Source of the DNA: Niabella sp.
Lineage (GTDB): Bacteria > Bacteroidota > Bacteroidia > Chitinophagales > Chitinophagaceae
NCBI GenBank assembly: GCA_017744715.1
Contig: JAGIAT010000002.1
Coordinates: 186,001-250,000, forward strand
Reading direction: 5' to 3'
DNA: 64,000 bases
In this document: positions 28,320 to 37,571 of the stretch, piece after piece
Position numbering within the stretch: the first letter of the stretch is position 1
How the letters are laid out: every line of letters starts with the position of its first letter
The notes under the pieces: generated by a model
What the model saw: only the letters and a program-made list of their open reading frames with translations
The model's database searches: none
What the model was told of the DNA's origin: nothing
Made by a program: the position numbers and the translations under genes

Positions 28320-29696
28320 TTACAGACCTTGCAAATCGTTACCAAAGGGATCCCCGTTCTTTTTACACCAGTTTTTCAGGTAGCGGTTCATTTGCTGTAA
28401 TTGTTTTTTGTATTGCGGTTTTACAGCCAGGTTATCCATTTCGCCCGGGTCTTTGCTAAGATTAAATAGTTGTTCCCGGATCTGCCCTTTGTTATATACA
28501 ATGTATTTGAAGTCCTTTGTAATCACCGCCCGTCCGCTGATGCCCAGCAATACTTCATTGTCTGCAAAATCTGTTTCAATCACCAATGTATCCCGCAAAG
28601 AAACGGATGCGTTGCTCAGCCGTTTGCTGATGTCGGCACCTTTCAGGTAAGCCGGCGCCGGCACCCCCGTAAGTCCGCAGATCGTTGGAATGATATCCGT
28701 ACCATTACATACAAGGGACGCATCCGTACGGGACTTCCAGCTTCCCAGTTTTGAGATAATAAAGGGAACCCGTGCCGATTCTTCATACAGGATCTGTTTC
28801 TGGTTCCAGGAATGTGCGGCATACCCGTCGCCATGATCGGCTGTAAACAGGATGATGGTATTTTTTTCAACGCCATATTTTTTTAATGAGGCCAATACCA
28901 TTTCAATGTACTGATCTACTTTTTCCACCAGCCGGTTATAGGCCCAGCGGTATTGCCGCCATTGATCGCCCGTCCAGCTTACAGAAGGATAGGTACGGAT
29001 ATTAGACGATTGCTGGTCCCGTACGATTTTGGGTTCATTGGCCGGTATAGCCCAGTTGGCGGGCAGTTTCGGACATTGGTCTGGGGGCGGTGCATCCGCC
29101 AGTACATCCATTTTTAAAGCATCGCCCCGGGCCCATTCACAAATATCATGGGGATTTAAAAAAGACGCCACCAGCAAAAAAGGATGCGCTTTGTTGTCCT
29201 TTATAAACCGCGCACAATAAGCGGGAGTAGCGGCATCATTGTAATCCTGGAATTTTGTATTCTCAATAAATTCAAAACCATGCTGACTGATCTTTTCTGC
29301 AGGCACCGGCAAATGCCATTTTCCCACATACCCCGTTTTGTACCCGCCGTTTTTTAGGATAGCGCCCATCATCAGCAAACTATCCGGCCATTGCCCGTCT
29401 TTTTCCGGTGCATTACCGATAAAGCCGGTCTCGAACGGCATTTTTCCGCTAAAGATAGCGCTGCGGGAAGGTGTGCACAACGGCTGTGCGCAATAGGCTC
29501 TTGTAAACCGCACCCCATTGGCGGCCAGCCGGTCCATCGCCGGGGTATAGAGGTCTTTATTGCCTGCATTGCTCATGGCATCTGCCGTTTGCTGATCCGT
29601 CATAATGATGAGGATATTGGGGCGCTCCGCCTGCTGTGCCCAAACAGCCAGGTTGGCGCAAAGGATCAACAGGGTAAATAGGAATTGCTTATACAT
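28320..29696 (-). CDS. Sulfatase, family S1 (formylglycine-dependent)
   Basis: 458 residues. Signal peptide about 1-21 (LILCANLAVWAQQ). The formylglycine motif is C74-T-P-S-R, with the metal site D34 and Q35 in IMTDQQTADA. The second metal site is TADHGDGYAAHSWNQK. It ends with the usual LFNLSKDPGEMDNLAVKP segment. An anaerobic or aerobic maturase must convert Cys74; none is in the window. It should remove sulfate from glycosaminoglycan oligosaccharides in the periplasm. The position it attacks (2-O, 4-O or 6-O) cannot be told. It is 30 bases upstream of the heparinase II/III-family gene, so co-transcribed. Confidence 0.93.
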   Translation of the reverse strand: MYKQFLFTLLILCANLAVWAQQAERPNILIIMTDQQTADAMSNAGNKDLYTPAMDRLAANGVRFTRAYCAQPLCTPSRSAIFSGKMPFETGFIGNAPEKDGQWPDSLLMMGAILKNGGYKTGYVGKWHLPVPAEKISQHGFEFIENTKFQDYNDAATPAYCARFIKDNKAHPFLLVASFLNPHDICEWARGDALKMDVLADAPPPDQCPKLPANWAIPANEPKIVRDQQSSNIRTYPSVSWTGDQWRQYRWAYNRLVEKVDQYIEMVLASLKKYGVEKNTIILFTADHGDGYAAHSWNQKQILYEESARVPFIISKLGSWKSRTDASLVCNGTDIIPTICGLTGVPAPAYLKGADISKRLSNASVSLRDTLVIETDFADNEVLLGISGRAVITKDFKYIVYNKGQIREQLFNLSKDPGEMDNLAVKPQYKKQLQQMNRYLKNWCKKNGDPFGNDLQGL

Positions 29697-29768
29697 GGCG
29701 ATTACGTTATCTGTTTCTTATTATGTGTATTCATGTTTGGCGCGTCTGATCTTCGTTTTTATGTACCA

Positions 29769-29779
29769 CCCCTACGGGG
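29769..29779. repeat. CCCC-TAC-GGGG palindrome in the sulfatase/lyase gap
   Basis: A short perfect palindrome inside the sequence ACCACCCCTACGGGGCTTGG, 70 bases upstream of the sulfatase start. Similar CCCTACGGGG elements are scattered in many Bacteroidota genomes, from general knowledge. No second copy is seen in this window. Confidence 0.35.
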
Positions 29780-29841
29780 CTTGGGACCTGGTTATTGTTC
29801 CGGCTATTCATGCCCGTACCAATCGGCTGCCTTTCAACAGA

Positions 29842-32800
29842 TCAATCCTCTTCCCCCATGCCGGCTCCCCGGTGCTGCAACGGCAGGTTAATGCTTTCGC
29901 CGTCTTTGCAATAGACCGAAATGACCGTATTGCCATTTTTAACAACGGAGCTTATGAGCGCAGGCACCTGACCGGTAGCATACCATTCACCTTTTAATGT
30001 ACAGGTGATGACCCTTCCCTTTGCCCATGCATTGGTAATGCTGTCCGGCATATGAGACATATTATGATTCCACCGGGCCTGGCCGATATCCGGACCGGCA
30101 ACAGTGAGCAACAGCCGGCCATTGGCTTCTTTGATCTGCGCCAGCAGCGGCGCATCTGTTTTTAGCAGCAGGTTTCCCTTCAACAGCCTATTGGGTTCAA
30201 ACACCGCATAGGCCGTAATGCCGGAAGCCGGATGCCGGATACTGTGCGCCGCATGATCTTTCTGTAGTACCGTATAGGTTTTGGATTGCAGGTACGGCTC
30301 CGGCTGTTGACCATTTAACAGGATCTCGTATTCATATCCGCCACCGGCGGGTTGTGTACCATGATCCAGCCAGGCTTTCAGGTAAGCACCTTCCACGGGG
30401 CTATAGCCGGTATTTTTCCATTGATAGGATTGCTGCGCTCCCCGTTCCCAACGGATCTGCTGGCCTTTAGGTATGATGTATTGCAACCCGTTCTGATCTG
30501 TAAAATAACCGCCGTCCGCTTTTTGTACGGGCTGCGCTGTAAGAAGCTGACCATTGAAGTAATTGGGCCGCTTTTCATCGGAGCGGTACTGGAACAAGGT
30601 GGTTACCGTTGCATACCTGCGATCATTGTTACGGATATCCGAACCCAGGCAAATGATCTCATCCCCGATAAAAAAATACGTTTTCTTAGCGCGGAAGCTG
30701 TTATCAAATAAAGACCGGTCTGCATCAGGGAATACATCATCTCTCAGATCCAGCGCAAAAAGGCCGCTGAGCCCCTGCCGGAGGCCACTGGCTACCACGC
30801 TCTCTGAAAAATTCCGGTGTTTGCCTTCCACATATTTCTGATCAGCCTGCGGGTAGTACAATACCTTATCTGCCGGCAGCTTTTTGGTGGTGGCCCCCGG
30901 CAGCATCGACCAGTCGAAACCGTCATTGAGCGCCATTCCCATGCCGTCAAACCCCGCATTCTCGTTTCCCTGTGCAGTTACCAGCATCCCGTGGCTCAGG
31001 TAACGGCCCATGTTGTTCTCCCCTTTTCCGCCCTCATAATCCCACATATATTTATTATATCCTTTTACAGTAGCAAAGGCGTTCCCATACCGGTAGGCCA
31101 GTAAACCGGAGTAGGGCATTACCGTTACACCGGCCGCAGGTACCTGTTGAACGCTTCCCATTTTACGATGCAACCGCACCATCAGGTTCAGCGTGCCATA
31201 GGTACCGGAATAGGTGAGCGCCGGAAGCAACATTTTATTTAGCTCCTCCGGTTTTGCGATCGCATAAATATAGTTATACAGTGCCGCCAGCTCCGGGTTA
31301 CGGATGCTGTCGCCGGTCATGCTCATATAAGCAAAGGCCGGCATACTGTTGCCATCGATAGAGCTGTTATTAAGCGGAAAGCGGCCGCTTACTCCGTAAT
31401 GAATCTGCACCCCGTAGGCAATCGCCGCCTGTTGTTTTAATGCTGCGGTAAGATTATGGGTTGACGCTGCATCCATGGCATATATTGTTCCGTCCAGCAG
31501 CCAGTGGATCAAAGCCATCGTATTTACGGCATTGGTACCATAGGCGTTCAGGTACGTACCCCGGTGATGATAAATAGAATAATCCGGTTTAAAGGTATCG
31601 CTGTATCCCGGTGCAAAGCCCGCCACATAATCCATATATGCTTTAAACTGCTGCAATAATTGTTGTTTGCGTGCACCATCTTCCATCAGTAAGATGGTGA
31701 TCAGCTTTACCATGGCACCACCCCGTACCTTGTCCGAGTTTTCGCCCCGGGTAGCATCCAGCTCCAGCAAACCGCCCATGCGGGTATGCCAGAGCAGCAT
31801 ATCAACCTGCGGCTTTAATTTATTTTGTGCTTTCAGTTCATCCCGCATCAGGAAGATGGCCGTAGCAATAGGGGTCAGCCGGATCACATGATCTACTGTA
31901 CCCATGGCACTTCCGGCGGCCCAGCCCTGGTCCAGGAAATAATCCAGCGCATTCAACAGCTGTTCTTTCGATTGTTCCGTGCCGTTTAACCGGTAATCGG
32001 CTGCCAGCGGAAACAACAGGTTCTGCGCCACATTGTCAAACACCTGTCCTTCCGGTGCCGGATGCTCATCCCGTATGGCAAACAGCGGAACGCCGTTTAC
32101 CGTACCATTCACCCGTTTTATGCTGAGCTGCCCGTAAAGAGTTCTTGCAGCCTTTAACCTGCCCTGCATCAACTTTTCAATACCCGTATTCCGTTCCTTC
32201 CAGTCGGTGGTCTGATCGCCGAGGATGAGGAACTCCAGTCGGGCTGCAATTTTTTGGCTCACCTGCGTAAGGGCGGCCTTGTCCGTTTTCTGATTAAAGG
32301 TGGCGCCCTGAAAAGCCCGGAAGGGTTTCAGGATCTCATATCCATCCGCGGAACGCAGGTTGCGTTTTTTATTTTCAAACTGCAGATCGGAGCTTCGTTT
32401 ATTGGATACAAAGCTGAGCAGGGTGAGCTGATCGATAAACAATTTGTTTTCCTGCTGCGGTACATTTTTGGGAAGCACTACCAGGGCCTGCAGGTCATCA
32501 CTGCCTTTATAACCCGGCACTTTGGCGTCTTCTTCAAAACAAACCCATACCGTTCGCCAGCCGGTGAAATCCAGGTTTACCGCAAACCGGTATTTCGGCG
32601 CCTGGCGCGCTGCGGCAACACTGCTTCCCGCCTGAAAGATGAGCTGTCCGGAAACCGGCTTTTCCTGGTATAACCAGATCTTCATACCTCCAAACCGGTC
32701 CCGCGGATAAAATGAAGGCTCATAAACCTCCGGGATTCCACCGGGATAGAAAGCCCCGGCCTCCTTCAGGCCTTTAAGACCGGTAATCTCCAGCGATGCA

Positions 32801-33030
32801 TCTTTACCCCAGTTCCAGCATAACGAACGCTGCCCTTCTTTATAGTGTGCCGTTGAAAAAGACAGCCTGCTGTTTTGCGCCGTCCATCCTTCCTGTTCAT
32901 TGCCGGTTTCAAAACCATATTGACCGGTGATGATGTTGGTGGCCGCGGTTTCCTTTGGTTGTGCCCGCAACGGTCCGCAAGCGGATACCGCTATCAGTAA
33001 AACAAAAACCGTTTTTATATTTTTATTCAT
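29842..33030 (-). CDS. Chondroitinase-ABC-like polysaccharide lyase (PL8), lipoprotein
   Basis: 1062 residues from the ATG at 33030, which gives a lipoprotein signal (VFVLLIAVSACGP, Cys18); the open frame extends to 33108. A carbohydrate-binding-like N-terminal domain covers about 25-220 (ITGQYGFETGNEQEGWTAQN). An alpha-helical lyase domain covers about 230-590, followed by the large beta-sandwich domain and a small C-terminal domain. Probable catalytic residues are His489 and Tyr497 in YHHRGTYLNAYG, Arg550 in GVSGRFPLNNSSID, and Glu671 in GENNMG; the His-Arg spacing (61) is close to the 59 in Proteus chondroitinase ABC I. It would cleave chondroitin or dermatan sulfate at the cell surface. 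It sits among heparin genes, which is notable. Confidence 0.87.
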   Translation of the reverse strand: MNKNIKTVFVLLIAVSACGPLRAQPKETAATNIITGQYGFETGNEQEGWTAQNSRLSFSTAHYKEGQRSLCWNWGKDASLEITGLKGLKEAGAFYPGGIPEVYEPSFYPRDRFGGMKIWLYQEKPVSGQLIFQAGSSVAAARQAPKYRFAVNLDFTGWRTVWVCFEEDAKVPGYKGSDDLQALVVLPKNVPQQENKLFIDQLTLLSFVSNKRSSDLQFENKKRNLRSADGYEILKPFRAFQGATFNQKTDKAALTQVSQKIAARLEFLILGDQTTDWKERNTGIEKLMQGRLKAARTLYGQLSIKRVNGTVNGVPLFAIRDEHPAPEGQVFDNVAQNLLFPLAADYRLNGTEQSKEQLLNALDYFLDQGWAAGSAMGTVDHVIRLTPIATAIFLMRDELKAQNKLKPQVDMLLWHTRMGGLLELDATRGENSDKVRGGAMVKLITILLMEDGARKQQLLQQFKAYMDYVAGFAPGYSDTFKPDYSIYHHRGTYLNAYGTNAVNTMALIHWLLDGTIYAMDAASTHNLTAALKQQAAIAYGVQIHYGVSGRFPLNNSSIDGNSMPAFAYMSMTGDSIRNPELAALYNYIYAIAKPEELNKMLLPALTYSGTYGTLNLMVRLHRKMGSVQQVPAAGVTVMPYSGLLAYRYGNAFATVKGYNKYMWDYEGGKGENNMGRYLSHGMLVTAQGNENAGFDGMGMALNDGFDWSMLPGATTKKLPADKVLYYPQADQKYVEGKHRNFSESVVASGLRQGLSGLFALDLRDDVFPDADRSLFDNSFRAKKTYFFIGDEIICLGSDIRNNDRRYATVTTLFQYRSDEKRPNYFNGQLLTAQPVQKADGGYFTDQNGLQYIIPKGQQIRWERGAQQSYQWKNTGYSPVEGAYLKAWLDHGTQPAGGGYEYEILLNGQQPEPYLQSKTYTVLQKDHAAHSIRHPASGITAYAVFEPNRLLKGNLLLKTDAPLLAQIKEANGRLLLTVAGPDIGQARWNHNMSHMPDSITNAWAKGRVITCTLKGEWYATGQVPALISSVVKNGNTVISVYCKDGESINLPLQHRGAGMGEED

Positions 33031-33200
33031 ATAACCCGATTGAAAAAATTCCGGTTCCTGCCACAGCCGGCAGGTATCTTTATTGCCTGGTTTTTCATGG
33101 GCGCACACGTCGATGAGGCCATGTTACTTTTCTGCCGTGTCACCCTGAATTTTGATTTGCATTGCAAAAACAATAGCGCTATGACAATACCGGCTTATAG

Positions 33201-33265
33201 TCATCCTGAACTTGTTTCAGGATCTTAGCGAATCATGCATAGATGCCGAAACAAGTTCGGCATGA
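33201..33265. repeat. Nested palindromic intergenic repeat, copy 1
   Basis: The left arm (33201-33225) contains CCTGAACTTGTTTCAGG, itself a hairpin. The right arm (33241-33265) contains GCCGAAACAAGTTCGGC, also a hairpin. The right arm is the reverse complement of the left with few changes, so the whole is an inverted repeat. The same element is at 38601-38687, and a degenerate piece lies near 33345-33375. It fills part of the 409-base gap between the PL8 gene and the sulfatase; no gene is supported in that gap. Confidence 0.75.
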
Positions 33266-33439
33266 CAAAAGCAAGATTGATGCTCAAAACAATAGTATAT
33301 CTGTCATTAGCGGCCATATTATCCTGTTCTGATGCATCGGAATACTTCAGCATCCATTCCTGTTTCAGGATCCGCTTTAATCCTGCATACCTGTTATTTA
33401 AAACATCCTCCTGCCGAAGGATGCTCATTGCCCCGTTGA

Positions 33440-34960
33440 CTACTTATTAAAAATAGCCTCCGCTTCTGCATCTTTATAGTTGCGGATCTGCTCCAGCAAT
33501 TCTTTTTTAAGCGAGGCCACCACAGGTGCCATCGCCGGATCGTCATACCTGTTTTTTAACTCATGCGGGTCCTGCTGCAGATCGAACAATTCCCAGCTGT
33601 TTACCTTATTATAAAAACGGATCAGTTTATAGCGCTTCGTCTTAACACCAAAATGCGGCGATACGGCATGCTCCCCGTTTTCGTAATAGTGATAATAGAG
33701 GGCTTTACGGGATGCATATTTTTTGTTTTCCAGCAGGGGCAAAAAGGAGCGGCCCTGCATACGCTCCGGAATATGGGCGCCGGCCATTTCAATAAAGGTA
33801 GGCGCCAGATCAATATTCATCACATAGTCGCTGATCACACGGCCCGGTTTGATTACGCCGGGGTACCGCATTACCATCGGTGTACGGAAGGATTCTTCAT
33901 ACATGAACCGCTTATCAAACCATCCATGTTCGCCCATATAAAATCCCTGGTCAGACATATAGATCACCAGGGTATTTTTGGAAAGCCCGTTCTTGTCCAG
34001 GAAATCCAGGGTCTTACTGATATTGCGGTCGAGCGATGCAGCTGTGGCCAGATAGTCTTTCATATAGCGCTGGAACTTCCATTCGGTCAGCGCTTTTCCC
34101 TTGGGTGCTTTAGCATCCAGATCTGCTTTTACCCTGGCATAATAGGCAAACCATTTTTGTTTTTGAGCGGGCGTCATGCGTTTTACGCTGGCTTCGATTG
34201 CCAGTGAATCGCCGGGTTCGTATATTTTCAGGTCATGTGCCATACGCATGGTTTTTGCAATGGTCATGTCCTGTACCGCAGCCGCCTTCCGGGTGCTGTA
34301 GTCATCATAAAAATCTTCCGGTAAGGTAAAGTTGATATTATCGTACCGGCCCAGATCTTCCAGCGCCGGCATCCAGGTACGGTGTGTGGCCTTATGCCCG
34401 ATGACCAGGCAAAAGGGTTTGGAGGCATCCCGGTGCTCCAGCCAGTTTTCCGCCACATCGGTGATTACGTCGGTTACATAGCCATTATACCGGCGGGTTT
34501 TATTGCCGGTTTGAATAAAATCGGGGTTATAATACTGCCCCTGTCCCGGCAGGATGCTGTAATAATCCAATCCCTGGGGAATACTGTCGCCCAGGTGCAT
34601 TTTACCGATCCAGGCGGTTTGATACCCCGCCCCCTGTAATACTTTGGCAAAGCTGCCCTGGTTAAAATTAAAATTGAAATTTACATTATCCTTAAACCCG
34701 TTTACATGGCTATAGGTACCGGTAAGGATACTGGCCCGGCTGGGTCCGCAAAGGGAATTGGTAACATAGGCGTTGCTGAACAGCGCACCTTCTTTTGCCA
34801 GCCGGTCAATACCCGGCGTTTGTATCTGCTTATTGCCATAAGCGCTGATGGCCTGAAATGCATGATCATCGGAAATGATCAATACAATATTCGGGCGCTG
34901 CGCCTGCAGCATGCCGCTAAGCAGCACCAGCAATACAACAAATAGTAATTTCTTTTTCAT
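33440..34960 (-). CDS. Sulfatase, family S1 (resembling glucosamine-6-sulfatases)
   Basis: 506 residues from the ATG at 34960, giving a signal peptide (1-21, LVLLSGMLQAQ); an upstream in-frame ATG at 34987 is less likely. The formylglycine motif is C71-G-P-S-R and the metal site is SDDHAFQA, with the second site YMSDQGFYMGEHGWFDKR. The body follows the common bacterial exo-sulfatase pattern: DNVNFNFNFNQGSFAKVLQG, then SILPGQGQYYNPDF. It resembles those acting on GlcNAc-6-sulfate, but specificity is inferred only from memory of the family. It ends LFDLQQDPHELKNRYDDP. It is 60 bases upstream of the PL13 gene's region on the same strand and needs a sulfatase maturase. Confidence 0.92.
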   Translation of the reverse strand: MKKKLLFVVLLVLLSGMLQAQRPNIVLIISDDHAFQAISAYGNKQIQTPGIDRLAKEGALFSNAYVTNSLCGPSRASILTGTYSHVNGFKDNVNFNFNFNQGSFAKVLQGAGYQTAWIGKMHLGDSIPQGLDYYSILPGQGQYYNPDFIQTGNKTRRYNGYVTDVITDVAENWLEHRDASKPFCLVIGHKATHRTWMPALEDLGRYDNINFTLPEDFYDDYSTRKAAAVQDMTIAKTMRMAHDLKIYEPGDSLAIEASVKRMTPAQKQKWFAYYARVKADLDAKAPKGKALTEWKFQRYMKDYLATAASLDRNISKTLDFLDKNGLSKNTLVIYMSDQGFYMGEHGWFDKRFMYEESFRTPMVMRYPGVIKPGRVISDYVMNIDLAPTFIEMAGAHIPERMQGRSFLPLLENKKYASRKALYYHYYENGEHAVSPHFGVKTKRYKLIRFYNKVNSWELFDLQQDPHELKNRYDDPAMAPVVASLKKELLEQIRNYKDAEAEAIFNK

Positions 34961-35020
34961 TTGAATTGACAGGTATGATCGTTTCATGTTTTCCTTTAAA
35001 AATAAACGTTGTTCATAACA

Positions 35021-36169
35021 CTACCGCTGCACCTGGCTGTATCCCGCCAGATTATATACCACCGGCACGGTACTGCTGCCAACACGGTAAATACCAAATT
35101 TAAAATAATAGCCGCTTTCATCATTTCTTCCGATGGCAATGGACTGATTATTTACAATATGCTCGTTCACGTGCTTTTTGCCTTTTTGATACTGCATGTT
35201 CACATCCAGCCTGCCGGGTTGTTCTATTTTATCGTTGGTTCCGCCGTATACCGACCAGTCGATGGCCACGGTAAATGTAACCCAGGTATCCTTGGGAAAT
35301 GCGTCAAATGCGCTTTTATAGGCAATGGTTGAAATTTTATACCTGGAACGCACCGGTACCATCGCAGCGTCTTTATCCGGGCTGGCCAGCGTACGGTCCG
35401 TTTTATCGGTCATCCACCGGCTATCGGAATTGGCCTTTATGTAAAACATGTTATTGGAAAAACCAAAGGCCAGTGGCGGGTATCCTCCCTGCTCGATCTT
35501 CCAGCCGTTTTTCTTACCGGCTTTAAAGCTTTCCTTCCCCTTTTTATCAACCGTTTTTATTTTCTCATACCCCTGGTCTTTATTAAACAGCACACTGTCG
35601 CTCAATTGCACAAACTGTTGCGGGGTTAGCTGCATAATTTTCCCCGAGGGATCCTGCACCAGCGTGCGGGAAGGCATTCCGTGCCATTGTGCAAAGATCG
35701 TATTCACATCACCCGGTAAGCCTGAAGGAATATATACCGAAAAAGTATAGGTCCATTTAGAGCCCTGTTTGCACTGTCCCTTGCCCCTGTCGTATACCAT
35801 TTTCAATACCTGTTCCGTCGCATAAGCATCCGGCGGCAATCCTTTAAAATCATCCGCAGTGGCATAACAGTAGCAAAGCTCGGCACGGCCCTTGGTGCTG
35901 CCTTCTTCATATCCCTCCAGGGAATTATCTTCTCCTTTCAGTTCAAACCGGTAAGAAGGCCTGCCGTTAAAACTGCGGGTAGCATCCTTTTGAATGGAAT
36001 AGGGCCGGTTAATGCCTACAGCCACCCATTCCCCATCTACAATGTCCGCCTTACCCGCGGTATCTGCCTGCACGTTTACCCTGCTGGTAACGGGCTCCAG
36101 GCCCGGTTTCTGGGCTGCTGCACTTAACGTAAACAATACCGGCAACAGGCCGATGCTTATTTTTTTCAT
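35021..36169 (-). CDS. hepA: Heparinase I (heparin lyase I, PL13)
   Basis: 382 residues from the ATG at 36169, against 384 for heparinase I of Pedobacter heparinus. Signal peptide 1-20 (LPVLFTLSAAAQ). The mature part matches that enzyme closely as I recall it: RVNVQADTAGKADIVDGEWV, FNGRPSYRFELKGEDNSLEG, SVYIPSGLPGDVNTIFAQWH, the active-site region with His in QWHGMPSRTL, and YYFKFGIYRVGSSTVPV near the end. It cleaves heparin at highly sulfated, iduronate-2-sulfate-containing sites by beta-elimination in the periplasm. It lies between a sulfatase and an MFS transporter. It is the strongest evidence that the locus is for heparin or heparan sulfate. Confidence 0.95.
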   Translation of the reverse strand: MKKISIGLLPVLFTLSAAAQKPGLEPVTSRVNVQADTAGKADIVDGEWVAVGINRPYSIQKDATRSFNGRPSYRFELKGEDNSLEGYEEGSTKGRAELCYCYATADDFKGLPPDAYATEQVLKMVYDRGKGQCKQGSKWTYTFSVYIPSGLPGDVNTIFAQWHGMPSRTLVQDPSGKIMQLTPQQFVQLSDSVLFNKDQGYEKIKTVDKKGKESFKAGKKNGWKIEQGGYPPLAFGFSNNMFYIKANSDSRWMTDKTDRTLASPDKDAAMVPVRSRYKISTIAYKSAFDAFPKDTWVTFTVAIDWSVYGGTNDKIEQPGRLDVNMQYQKGKKHVNEHIVNNQSIAIGRNDESGYYFKFGIYRVGSSTVPVVYNLAGYSQVQR

Positions 36170-36278
36170 TCGTACTCTTTTTATGGCCCGGACCACCTGC
36201 AACCGGACGGGTTCTGATCTATCTCTTTGACGATTTAAATGTTTATTTGTTTACTGTTTGTTTGAAAAAAATCCACAT

Positions 36279-37568
36279 TTAATCTAACCGCGGTTCTCCC
36301 GCTTTATTGTTTTTTTGCGAAAAGATCTCTTTTAAGATCATCGTTTTATTATTTACCAGGGGTTTTGCATAAGCCGCAATAAAGAACAGGTATCCCAACG
36401 TGATATACAGAAATAATAACGCATAGCGCAATCCGATCCAATCGCCCAATGCCCCCACAATAAAAGGCACCAGCGCGCCTCCAAAAATACCCGAGCACAG
36501 GATACCGGAAAAAGAGCCATGATGTTTACTGATGGAATTCAGTGCCAGTGAGAATACCACGGAAAACATCACCGAAATGGTGAAACCTGCTGCAGGAAAG
36601 GCCCACAGGGATAGTTCCTTACTGCCAAATAACGCCCCGCTTAACACGATTACCGAAAGGATGCAGGCCATCTTCAATACCCGTTTTGAATCCCAAAGCT
36701 TTAGCACCACCAGCCCCAATAAACAGCCGATGGTCATCAGCCCCCAGAACCATGCAACCGCATTGGCGCCGCCGGCGGCGGGATCTACCTGGTGATAGCG
36801 TTTTAAAAATTCCGACATCCAGTTCGCAAGGGACTGCTCGGTACCCACATACGCTACAATACCCAGGAAGAACAGCCATACATCGCGCTTTCCCAGTAAT
36901 TCCAGGTACGCCGTGGCCGCCCCGGCTTTTTCATCCTCCTTTAGTTCAACAGCCGGCATCTTTATGAGCGCCAGTATGACCAGCATCACTAAAAAGATAA
37001 AGCTAAACAACCAGTACAGCGCTGTCCAGTGCAGCCCGTTCCGCACCAGTCCTCCCAACACGCCCACCAATGGATTGCTTACCGGCTGCCGGGCCAGTTC
37101 TTTCATCAGGTACGTGAACACAAAGGGACTCACAAAGGAAGCCAGTCCAAATACCAGCTGCCCCATCACCGAAAAAAAGGCAAAGTTTTCTTCTCCGCCG
37201 GCGGTACGCATCAACGGGTTGATGATCACCTGCAGCATGGCCATACCGATGCCGATGATAAAGAGCGAGGCCAGTGCCATACTGTACTGCGGGTTGTATG
37301 CAAAGATTAGTGCACCTGCAAAATTCAGTGCGAAAGCGATCAGCATGGATCTTTTTTCTCCCAGCCGTTCAATCATCATGCCTGCCGGAACCGACATAAC
37401 ACCGTAAGCGAGAAAAAAAGAAAACGGCAGAAAGGCCGCCATCGTCAGACTCAACCCGTAGGTTTCGATAATAATGGGCATCAGGGGGCCCAGTATATTC
37501 GTTACAAAGGAGATCACAAACCAGATCAGTAAGATAACCCCTACCAGGAAATTATTCCGTTGTTGCAT
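36279..37568 (-). CDS. MFS-family sugar transporter
   Basis: 429 residues with about twelve hydrophobic segments and a central loop after residue 200 (KMPAVELKEDEKAGAATAYL). The N-terminal half has the pattern of FucP/NagP-like permeases (LIWFVISFVTNILGPLMPII; FSFFLAYGVMSVPAGMMIER LGEK). Inner membrane. It most likely imports a mono- or disaccharide released in the periplasm, such as the amino sugar or unsaturated disaccharide. It starts three bases after the stop of the ROK kinase at 37572, so uptake and phosphorylation are coupled at the transcript level. Confidence 0.9.
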   Translation of the reverse strand: MQQRNNFLVGVILLIWFVISFVTNILGPLMPIIIETYGLSLTMAAFLPFSFFLAYGVMSVPAGMMIERLGEKRSMLIAFALNFAGALIFAYNPQYSMALASLFIIGIGMAMLQVIINPLMRTAGGEENFAFFSVMGQLVFGLASFVSPFVFTYLMKELARQPVSNPLVGVLGGLVRNGLHWTALYWLFSFIFLVMLVILALIKMPAVELKEDEKAGAATAYLELLGKRDVWLFFLGIVAYVGTEQSLANWMSEFLKRYHQVDPAAGGANAVAWFWGLMTIGCLLGLVVLKLWDSKRVLKMACILSVIVLSGALFGSKELSLWAFPAAGFTISVMFSVVFSLALNSISKHHGSFSGILCSGIFGGALVPFIVGALGDWIGLRYALLFLYITLGYLFFIAAYAKPLVNNKTMILKEIFSQKNNKAGEPRLD

Positions 37569-37571
37569 CCG

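Noticed and set aside
33225..33450. Short open frames on both strands near 33.2-33.4 kb
   Set aside because: They are reading frames through the palindromic repeat, not genes.
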